Positions 5,464-10,729 of a stretch of 10,729 nucleotides of DNA are shown piece by piece (within the stretch, counting starts at the first letter, position 1; each line of letters opens with the position of its first letter). The notes under the pieces are model-generated. The model did not search any database. It saw only the letters and a list, made by a program, of their open reading frames with translations, and was not told the origin of the DNA. The stretch spans positions 1-10,729 of the forward strand of contig CAMWUP010000047.1 in the NCBI GenBank assembly GCA_947177465.1, written 5' to 3'. The position numbers and the translations under genes were made by a program. The DNA comes from an uncultured Lachnospiraceae bacterium (GTDB lineage: Bacteria > Bacillota > Clostridia > Lachnospirales > Lachnospiraceae).

Positions 5464-8145
5464 ATCTCCTTTATCCAGAAGTTCTCCGAGATAAGCCTTG
5501 CCTGACGGCGCTTTCATATACGTTGCCTGAAACTGCTGCTTTTCTCTCTGTATTTCCTCCTGCAGTTCCCGCGCAGACATAAGCCGGCACCCTTCGCCCC
5601 GTATGATAATCTGTTCCAGCCCGTCCGAGGTCGCTACGGTTATATCATACTTCTTTCCATTTTCATGGGCAAACTTTTCGATATACTGGTCCGCCGTTTC
5701 CGCTTCCTTTGTGTAGACCACATGGATATTGTGGTAATCTGAAGCTTCCGTGGCATGTCCTTTTACCCTGTACGCATCAAAAACCACAATCAGATGGCAG
5801 CCCTTCATCGCCTGATAGTCACACAGAATGTCCATAAGCCTGCCCCGCGCACCGTCGATGTTTATCTCCGCCAGCGCATGCAGCTCGTCCCATGCAAAGA
5901 CCACATTGTAACCATCCACCAATAGGTACGCTTCCTTTTTCGGCGTCGGACGGAAGCTTCTCTCCAGTGCAGGGATTTTCTCTTTATCCAGTCTTTTTCG
6001 ATAAATCCCCTTTCCGCCTATTTCTTTATCCCGCCTGTTGGCATGATAAGTCCGCTCCAGTATACTGTCAATTTCTTCTGTCCCCAGCACCGTTTCCATG
6101 CGGTTTTTGTTTCCTGTCCGGGAAGCCCTCACGGAACCCGCATCCTCTGTCAGCGGCTGTGTCAGGCTTCCCATATTATCTGCTTCAATCTCCGTGTGAA
6201 CATACGCCTTCACCTCATACCATGGTACCACAAAACCGGCTCCATGGGCGCAGAATACCGAGCCTGACGGATTTCCCGTGTCGCTCTCGGGGTCATAGGC
6301 GTACTGCTGCAGAACCTCCTCCGTGTTGTGACAAGGCAGATATCCCTTCAAAGTACAGGAAATCCTGCCCTCGCCCCGCGTATAGGCGGTAAGCTCCTTC
6401 TGGTATCCGCCGATTTTTGCCACGGGCGCAAAGCCCGTCAGAACCGCTTGTCCCGCTTCCATGCGGGGAGGTTCCATTTTTCCGCTCATCCGCTCGATAT
6501 CCGTCATGGCGCGTCCCAGCAGCTTATCCGGCACCTCCAGCGAAAACGTGTAATATGGCTCAAGCAGCACGGACGCCGCCTCCATCAGCCCCTGTCTGAC
6601 CGCCCTGTAAGTCGCCTGTCTGAAATCGCCGCCCTCCGTATGCTTTTTGTGCGCTCTCCCTGCTAAAAGCGTAATTTTCATATCGGTAATCGGCGCTCCC
6701 AGCAGTACGCCCTTGTGCTCCTTTTCCTCCAGATGTGTCAGTATCAGCCGTTGCCAGTTTCCCGCCAGAATATCCTCACTGCACGTTGTAGCAAACTGGA
6801 GGCCGCTGCCTGTCTCCGCCGGTTCCAGCTTAAGCTGTACCTCCGCATAATGGCGCAGCGGTTCAAAATGCCCTGCTCCGATTACAGGCTCCGCTATGGT
6901 TTCTTTGTATACCACATGTCCCTGCCCAAATTCTACCAAAAAACCAAACCTGTCCCGAATCAGACGCTGCAGAATCTCAAGCTGCACCTCTCCCATAACA
7001 CAGATCCGAATCTCCTGCAGCGCTTCCTCCCACACAATTTGCAGCTTCGGCTCCTCTTCCTCCAGCATACGCAGCTTCGGCAGCACGGATGCCGCCGCCT
7101 CCTTCGGCGGCAGAATCACGCGGTATTGCAACACCGGCTCCAGCACTGTGAAAAGTACTTCCTTTTCCCTGCCAAGCCCCTCTCCGGGGAAAGTTCTGCC
7201 AAGCCCTGTGACGGCGCACACACTGCCTGCCGGCGCTTCGGCTGTTGTCTCGTATTTATCCCCCGAATAAATCCGAATCTGATTGACCTTTTCCTCCCAT
7301 ACCTCCCCATCACAGCCGTCTTCTATCGCTCCGATTGCCTGCGTCCTGCCCGTCAGGGTATCCCTTACCTTTAGGCTGCCGCCCGTTATCTTCATATAGG
7401 TGAGCCGGTTTCCCTTTTCGTCCCGCATAATTTTAAATACCCGCGCCCCAAACTGCGCAGGATACCGGATTTCCTCCGTATAGACTGACAAACCGCACAA
7501 CAACTGCTCTACACCATCGCCCCAAAGCGCCGAGCCAAAAAAGCAGGGAAAAAGCTTTCTCTCCCGAATCAGCCTGCGGATTTCTCCTTCCTCCACCCTG
7601 CCCGTCTCCAAAAAAGCCTCTAGCACCGCCTCCTCGCACACGGCAACGCTTTCCCAAAATGCTTCCCCGTCGTCTCTCCCAAAGGGCACACAACACTCAT
7701 GAAGCCTTTCCTGTAGTTTCGCAAGAATCGCCGCCTCATCCGCTCCCTCCATGTCCATTTTATTGACAAAAAGAAAGGTTGGCACCTCATAGCGCGCCAG
7801 CAGCCGCCACAAGGTCTCCGTGTGGCTCTGCACGCCATCCGCACCGTTCACCACCAGCACCGCATAGTCCAATACCTGCAGGGTGCGCTCCATTTCCGCT
7901 GAAAAGTCCACATGCCCGGGCGTATCCAGCAGAATAAATTCCGTATCCGCATAGGTAAATACCGCCTGCTTGGAAAAGATGGTGATGCCCCGCTCCTTTT
8001 CCATTGTCTCAGTATCCAGAAAAGCGTCGCCTTTATCCACGCGCCCCTTCGTCCGAATCGCACCGCTCTCATACAGCATGGCTTCTGATAAAGTTGTCTT
8101 TCCGGCGTCCACATGCGCCAGTATCCCGATAACCACTTTCTTCAT
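5449..8145 (-). CDS. TetM/EF-G-like translational GTPase fused to a C-terminal NYN (YacP/Rae1-like) nuclease domain
   Basis: An 898-aa cytoplasmic protein. Residues 1-230 are the GTPase: G1 AHVDAGKTT (10-18), G2 RGITI (52-56), G3 DTPGHVD (74-80) with catalytic H78, G4 NKMD (128-131), G5 GSA (204-206). Domain II is about 232-330, III 335-405, IV 410-525 and V 530-604 (LEPYYTFSLEVP ... LKGYLP), all closest to ribosomal protection proteins such as TetM. A linker with GSVFCAHGAGFVVPW (628-642) follows. Residues 738-866 are a PF05991-type NYN domain (LLVDGYNVV, VVFDAY, TKEAETADQYIEK, VATSDGLEQ, MSARELQEE) with acidic residues D744, D790, E816, D819 and D841. TetM itself is about 639 aa, so the last 290 residues are extra. 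The start at 8145 has AGGGG seven bases upstream; a 17-residue upstream extension lacks one. A ribosome rescue, mRNA-cleavage or drug-response role is inferred; tetracycline resistance is not supported. Confidence 0.93.
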   Translation of the reverse strand: MKKVVIGILAHVDAGKTTLSEAMLYESGAIRTKGRVDKGDAFLDTETMEKERGITIFSKQAVFTYADTEFILLDTPGHVDFSAEMERTLQVLDYAVLVVNGADGVQSHTETLWRLLARYEVPTFLFVNKMDMEGADEAAILAKLQERLHECCVPFGRDDGEAFWESVAVCEEAVLEAFLETGRVEEGEIRRLIRERKLFPCFFGSALWGDGVEQLLCGLSVYTEEIRYPAQFGARVFKIMRDEKGNRLTYMKITGGSLKVRDTLTGRTQAIGAIEDGCDGEVWEEKVNQIRIYSGDKYETTAEAPAGSVCAVTGLGRTFPGEGLGREKEVLFTVLEPVLQYRVILPPKEAAASVLPKLRMLEEEEPKLQIVWEEALQEIRICVMGEVQLEILQRLIRDRFGFLVEFGQGHVVYKETIAEPVIGAGHFEPLRHYAEVQLKLEPAETGSGLQFATTCSEDILAGNWQRLILTHLEEKEHKGVLLGAPITDMKITLLAGRAHKKHTEGGDFRQATYRAVRQGLMEAASVLLEPYYTFSLEVPDKLLGRAMTDIERMSGKMEPPRMEAGQAVLTGFAPVAKIGGYQKELTAYTRGEGRISCTLKGYLPCHNTEEVLQQYAYDPESDTGNPSGSVFCAHGAGFVVPWYEVKAYVHTEIEADNMGSLTQPLTEDAGSVRASRTGNKNRMETVLGTEEIDSILERTYHANRRDKEIGGKGIYRKRLDKEKIPALERSFRPTPKKEAYLLVDGYNVVFAWDELHALAEINIDGARGRLMDILCDYQAMKGCHLIVVFDAYRVKGHATEASDYHNIHVVYTKEAETADQYIEKFAHENGKKYDITVATSDGLEQIIIRGEGCRLMSARELQEEIQREKQQFQATYMKAPSGKAYLGELLDKGDSEKP

Positions 8146-8152
8146 TTTTATA

Positions 8153-8185
8153 CCCCTGCATATCGCAGGCAAGCTTACGATATGC
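8153..8185 (-). promoter_or_regulatory. Leader of the GTPase-nuclease gene with two alternative hairpins at the ribosome binding site
   Basis: On the minus strand GCATATCG (8185-8178) pairs perfectly with CGATATGC (8165-8158), an 8-bp stem with a 12-base loop that ends just before the AGGGG ribosome binding site. An alternative CCTGC/GCAGG stem (8169-8165 with 8159-8155, loop GATAT) shares bases with the first and covers part of AGGGG. The two cannot form together, which is the form expected of a translational or attenuation switch. Found by eye; no folding energies were computed. Confidence 0.4.
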
Positions 8186-8196
8186 CTCAATAACAA

Positions 8197-8750
8197 TCAC
8201 CAATATTTTTCTATCTTTGCCTCTGCTTCCTCTGCGCTGACGTACAATAGATAACTCGTCCCTTTTCTCCATCAAATCTGCATGGCTGTAATCTCTTAAC
8301 TGCAACAAGATACAGCGGTAATTGGGAATGTATTCTCCCAGAATATCACTCAGAAGCACTTTTTCATGAAGGCTTGTCGCCGCTGTCCAATTATCCTCGC
8401 CATCGTAAAATACAATAGGAAGGATGGGCGGGTAGCAAAATCCTTTTGCTGATTCCGGTCTGCTGCCTTTCCGCTTCTTTCTCGTAATCCTCCCAAATAA
8501 AGGCCATGTAACGGAATACCTGCATAACCACATTATAATCCACATTTGACTTATGTTCAATAAGCGAAATCAAATAAAACGGCGTTTCGTTATTCTTCAT
8601 ACGCACACGCTTTACCACATCAGAATTCCTCTCCTCAGCAAATATGTGTACAAAGCGTTCCGACACATCTTCAATATCCTCTGGCTGCACATCCTGAAGC
8701 AATGGAATGCCAAAGACAGGCGGCGTCCAATCCCGCCTGTCATCATAACT
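8197..8750 (-). pseudogene. Broken Rpn / Transposase_31-family (PD-(D/E)XK) nuclease gene
   Basis: Three pieces of one protein lie in three frames. Piece 1 (8750 to about 8445) reads VFGIPLLQDVQPEDIEDVSE, then RNSDVVKRVRMKN and FYLISLIEHKSNVDYNVVMQ, with the Asp and Glu-x-Lys of the nuclease core. At an AAAA run near 8447-8444 the frame shifts by one base, and piece 2 (to about 8258) continues KGFCYPPILPIVFYDGEDNW and YIPNYRCILLQLRDYSHADL. After DELSIV the central and C-terminal part is lost, and a third frame gives only SAEEAEAKIEKYW and a stop at 8197. No start codon is found upstream: the next in-frame codon is the TAG that ends the response-regulator gene. Intact homologues promote RecA-independent recombination or act as restriction-like nucleases. 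The order and match of the pieces rest on remembered homologues. Confidence 0.82.
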
Positions 8751-9437
8751 CTACTTGATTATTTTCCTATACTTGGGACTTATGGTGATTTCCTTCCCAT
8801 CGCACATAATGATTTTTTCGTAAGAAGATTCCTTGATATAGATTGGATTTACCAAAAATGACTTATGAATCCTGAAGAATTTTTCACTATACTGCTTTAG
8901 CTCTTCTTCCACCTCGTCGAGCTTTCGATAAAAAGAATAACTTTTATTTTCACAGAACACTAAAATTTTTCTCTTGTTGCTCTCAAAATAGAAGATATCC
9001 TGTAAGGATATCCTATACTCCTTTTTTCTGCTGAAAAACCGTATCATTCCATCCCTGCTGCCGCTTAATGCAATGGCACGCATAACGACTTCTTCCAGTT
9101 TATCTCCAAAAACCGGTTTATCTATGTAGGCAAAGGGCTGTACATTGATAATTTCCTTACAATACTGCTCATGACGCGTGATAAAAATCAGCATGGTTTT
9201 CGTATCCGTTTCCCTGATTTTTCTCGCCGTCTCCACGCCGTTTATGCCCCGCAGCTCTACATCCATCAGAATGATATCCATGCTTCGGTTCTGCTCTATT
9301 TCAAGCAGCAAAGCCTCGCCGCTCTGAAAGCACAAAATCTCTGCATTAATACATTTTTTCCCTATCATATCCTGCAAAAGCCCCTTATGCTTCTGCAAAT
9401 CCATCTCTGCCTCATCGCAGATTCCTATCCTTATCAT
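8751..9437 (-). CDS. LytTR-family response regulator (AgrA/ComE-like), orphan
   Basis: A 228-aa two-domain transcription regulator. The receiver domain (about 1-122) has the acidic pocket D8/E9 in GICDEAE, phospho-acceptor D59 in IILMDVELRGINGVETA, T87 in IFITRHEQY and K107 in AYIDKPVF. The LytTR DNA-binding domain (about 131-228) has the typical DIFYFESNKRKILVF (147-161), the LDEVEEEL helix and FFRIHKSFLVNPIYI (187-201). The usual role is phosphorylation by an HPK10-type membrane kinase, often in peptide-pheromone sensing. No histidine kinase, peptide or exporter lies in this window. The start at 9437 follows AGGGG by five bases. Its TAG stop is immediately followed, in the same frame, by the remains of the Rpn nuclease. 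Base composition is AT-richer than that of the arabinose genes. Confidence 0.93.
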   Translation of the reverse strand: MIRIGICDEAEMDLQKHKGLLQDMIGKKCINAEILCFQSGEALLLEIEQNRSMDIILMDVELRGINGVETARKIRETDTKTMLIFITRHEQYCKEIINVQPFAYIDKPVFGDKLEEVVMRAIALSGSRDGMIRFFSRKKEYRISLQDIFYFESNKRKILVFCENKSYSFYRKLDEVEEELKQYSEKFFRIHKSFLVNPIYIKESSYEKIIMCDGKEITISPKYRKIIK

Positions 9438-9523
9438 ATGTACCCCTAATATAACTGTATTCCTGTGCCCTGCCCGTCCAACAGCATCTCTTGTATATTT
9501 GTAAAAATAATATTTCTTTCACT

Positions 9524-9552
9524 ATTTTACATATGTATCATTTCCTATTCAA
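9524..9552 (-). promoter_or_regulatory. Predicted promoter of the LytTR regulator, with an operator-like palindrome in the spacer
   Basis: On the minus strand TTGAAT (9552-9547), a 17-base spacer and TAAAAT (9529-9524), five of six matches in the -10 box. Transcription would begin near 9517, about 80 bases before the ATG. The 10-base palindrome TACATATGTA (9528-9537) covers the downstream half of the spacer and touches the -10 box, a place where binding could block or activate RNA polymerase. Confidence 0.55.
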
Positions 9553-9580
9553 GACCCTTTTGTGAATATTATAGGGTCTT
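9551..9580. repeat. Inverted repeat AAGACCC / GGGTCTT
   Basis: AAGACCC (9551-9557) and GGGTCTT (9574-9580) are perfect 7-base arms around a 16-base AT-rich spacer. The left arm overlaps the -35 box of the predicted regulator promoter. The arms are about two helical turns apart, as in a dimer-binding operator. A hairpin terminator is less likely given the long loop and no T run. Confidence 0.4.
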
Positions 9581-9677
9581 TCGTAAATCCCATTGCGTCC
9601 ATTCACTTTTTTATCATACAAAACATTCTCCAAAATAGCAATATCTTATTGTGTTAAATCCTCTCCACTCTACCTTA

Positions 9678-9699
9678 GTATGAATTATTTGTATGAATT
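9678..9699. repeat. Tandem direct repeat GTATGAATT with 13-base period
   Basis: GTATGAATT occurs at 9678-9686 and 9691-9699, separated by ATTT. It lies 64 bases before the recombinase start. Two copies in the same orientation at this distance could be arm-type recombinase sites or regulator half-sites; chance is possible in such AT-rich DNA. Confidence 0.4.
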
Positions 9700-9762
9700 T
9701 AATGGACAATTCACAAATCAACACTCATAATGGTCTCAAAAAACCAAGGAGAATGTTCATTT

Positions 9763-10689
9763 ATGAATACCTTAGACACTTACATTACAGAATACATCGA
9801 CTACTGCAGATACCGAAAACGTCTGGATTTTAAAACTTTAAAGGCATACCGGATTGATTTGACGCAGTATGAATACTTTTGTTCTGATTCATCTGACTGC
9901 TTTTCCAAAAACACGCTGGATAAATTCATTACGGATTTGCACCAACAGTATAAGCCCAAAACCGTCAAGCGCAAGATTGCAAGTCTGAAGGCTTTTTTTC
10001 ATTATATGGAATACAAAGAGCTGCTGAAAGAGAACCCTTTTGTCAAACTGGACATCCGCTTTCGGGAAGCCAAGCTCCTGCCCAAAACCATTCCCTTTCA
10101 TTCCATACAAGCCTTTTTAGCTGTCCTTTACACCCAAAAAGAAACCTCCGCATCCGGATACCAGTTCCGCTGCTGTATACGGGACATTGCAGTGATTGAA
10201 TTGCTTTTTGCCACAGGAATGAGAATATCCGAGCTATGCTCGCTGAAGCCTTCTGACATAGACCTTGAAAACAACACTGTTCTAATTTACGGAAAAGGCG
10301 CCAAGGAAAGAATTCTGCAGATTGGCAATCAGGAGGTCCTTTCTGCATTACTTTTGTACCAAAAAACCTTTCAAGAAGATATCGCCATCTGCGGGTACTT
10401 CTTTGTCAACCGGCTGCAGCACAAACTCTCTGACCAGTCTGTCCGCTTTATGATAAACCGCTATGCAGAGCTTGCCGGTATCAGCCAGCATATTACCCCC
10501 CATATGTTCCGCCACTCCTTTGCCACGCTCCTGCTGGAACAGGACGTCGATATCCGGTACATACAACAGATACTTGGACACAGCTCCATCAGCACAACAG
10601 AAATATACACACATGTATCAAATACGAAGCAGAAGGATATTCTTGTGCACAGACATCCGCGGAATTTGATGGAGGTGAATAAAGGATAA
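9763..10689 (+). CDS. Tyrosine recombinase / integrase (XerC/XerD-like)
   Basis: A 308-aa site-specific recombinase. The N-terminal SAM-like core-binding domain covers about residues 1-90 (YIDYCRYRKRLDFKTLKAYR; VKRKIASLKAFFHYM). The catalytic domain has every active residue: R154 in ATGMRISEL, K178 in IYGKGAKER, H247 and R250 in TPHMFRHSFATLLL, H273 in ILGHSSISTT and the nucleophile Y282 in TEIYTHV. The length is that of XerC/XerD or a short phase-variation or small-element recombinase, without the extra arm-binding domain of large Tn916-type integrases. The start at 9763 follows AAGGAG by 11 bases; the in-frame ATG at 9730 has no ribosome binding site. The stop lies inside the first of a set of regularly spaced GATAA/TTATC sites. 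Likely role: integration, excision or inversion of local DNA; a housekeeping Xer role is less likely in this context. Confidence 0.93.
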   Translation: MNTLDTYITEYIDYCRYRKRLDFKTLKAYRIDLTQYEYFCSDSSDCFSKNTLDKFITDLHQQYKPKTVKRKIASLKAFFHYMEYKELLKENPFVKLDIRFREAKLLPKTIPFHSIQAFLAVLYTQKETSASGYQFRCCIRDIAVIELLFATGMRISELCSLKPSDIDLENNTVLIYGKGAKERILQIGNQEVLSALLLYQKTFQEDIAICGYFFVNRLQHKLSDQSVRFMINRYAELAGISQHITPHMFRHSFATLLLEQDVDIRYIQQILGHSSISTTEIYTHVSNTKQKDILVHRHPRNLMEVNKG

Positions 10690-10725
10690 TTCCTGATTAT
10701 CAGTGAGAGATAATTCAAAGTTATC
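10685..10725. repeat. Alternating GATAA / TTATC half-sites every 12 bases at the recombinase stop codon
   Basis: GATAA at 10685, TTATC at 10697, GATAA at 10709 and TTATC at 10721: each 5-base half-site is followed by 7 bases and then its reverse complement. This gives two 17-base elements, GATAATTCCTGATTATC and GATAATTCAAAGTTATC, with start positions 24 bases apart. The first overlaps the TAA stop. Half-sites facing each other across a short centre resemble a tyrosine-recombinase core (compare dif, with TAA and TTA around 6 bases). The set runs to within four bases of the window edge and may continue. Confidence 0.55.
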
Positions 10726-10729
10726 TGTT

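Larger units (their letters stand above)
9438..9762. other. AT-rich divergent intergenic region between regulator and recombinase
   Basis: A 325-base stretch with no convincing reading frame. From left to right it holds the regulator leader with AGGGG near 9443-9447, the predicted minus-strand promoter and palindrome (9524-9552), the AAGACCC inverted repeat, and a tandem GTATGAATT repeat (9678-9699). The recombinase ribosome binding site AAGGAG is at 9746-9751. I find no clear plus-strand promoter for the recombinase. Confidence 0.7.

Noticed and set aside
5449..8145. Tetracycline-resistance gene of the tet(M) class
   Set aside because: The fold matches, but the domain IV tip lacks the Pro-Val loop and the protein has a 290-residue extension, so a resistance label is not supported.
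8146..8196. An earlier start for the GTPase-nuclease at 8196
   Set aside because: It has no ribosome binding site, overlaps the nuclease remnant and its leader hairpins, and the GTPase normally begins MKKVVIGILAHVDAGKTT.
8751..8753. Programmed read-through of the regulator TAG into the nuclease remnant
   Set aside because: The remnant is itself frameshifted and truncated, so a fusion product would be non-functional; shared frame is more simply explained by a deletion or by chance.
9551..9580. Rho-independent terminator between regulator and recombinase
   Set aside because: The genes are divergent here, the loop is 16 bases and no T run follows, so an operator reading fits better.
9678..10729. 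CRISPR array or integron from the short repeats
   Set aside because: The repeats are 5-9 bases with 4-7-base gaps, far from CRISPR dimensions, and there is no Cas gene or integron-type integrase insert.

Overview
The window looks like the chromosome of a Gram-positive anaerobic gut clostridium, most likely a Lachnospiraceae member. I infer this from the style of the proteins, not from a marker gene: a clostridial FGGY ribulokinase, a small Cys-rich DUF6171-like protein, a PF06541 membrane protein, AGGGG/AGGAG-type ribosome binding sites, and a GC-richer metabolic part (about 730-8150) joined to an AT-rich accessory part (about 8200-10729).

Layout. (1) Positions 3-728, plus strand: the C-terminal signalling domain of a methyl-accepting chemotaxis protein whose start lies outside the window, followed by a 13-bp hairpin. 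(2) Positions 734-4829, minus strand: a compact L-arabinose utilisation operon, in transcription order GH51 alpha-L-arabinofuranosidase (abfA), FGGY ribulokinase (AraK type), L-ribulose-5-phosphate 4-epimerase (araD) and a small Cys-rich DUF6171-like protein. Intracellular arabinosides would be hydrolysed to arabinose and, after isomerisation by an AraA encoded elsewhere, ribulose would be phosphorylated and epimerised to xylulose 5-phosphate. (3) Positions 4882-5463, plus strand: a five-helix PF06541 membrane protein, divergent from abfA and overlapping the next gene tail to tail. (4) Positions 5449-8145, minus strand: an 898-aa translational GTPase of the TetM/EF-G type fused to a C-terminal NYN/YacP (Rae1-like) nuclease domain. 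This is the most interesting gene here, because it joins a factor that binds at the ribosomal A site to a domain whose stand-alone homologue cuts mRNA in the A site. Its leader can form two mutually exclusive hairpins next to the ribosome binding site.

(5) The accessory end. Positions 8197-8750 hold a decayed Rpn/Transposase_31-family nuclease gene with at least two lesions. It is followed, going right, by an orphan LytTR response regulator (minus strand) with a recognisable promoter, a 325-base AT-rich intergenic region, and a complete 308-aa tyrosine recombinase (plus strand). Directly at the recombinase stop codon, four GATAA half-sites in alternating orientation recur every 12 bp up to the window edge. 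They resemble tandem recombinase core sites or an operator array. No tRNA, rRNA or CRISPR array was seen.
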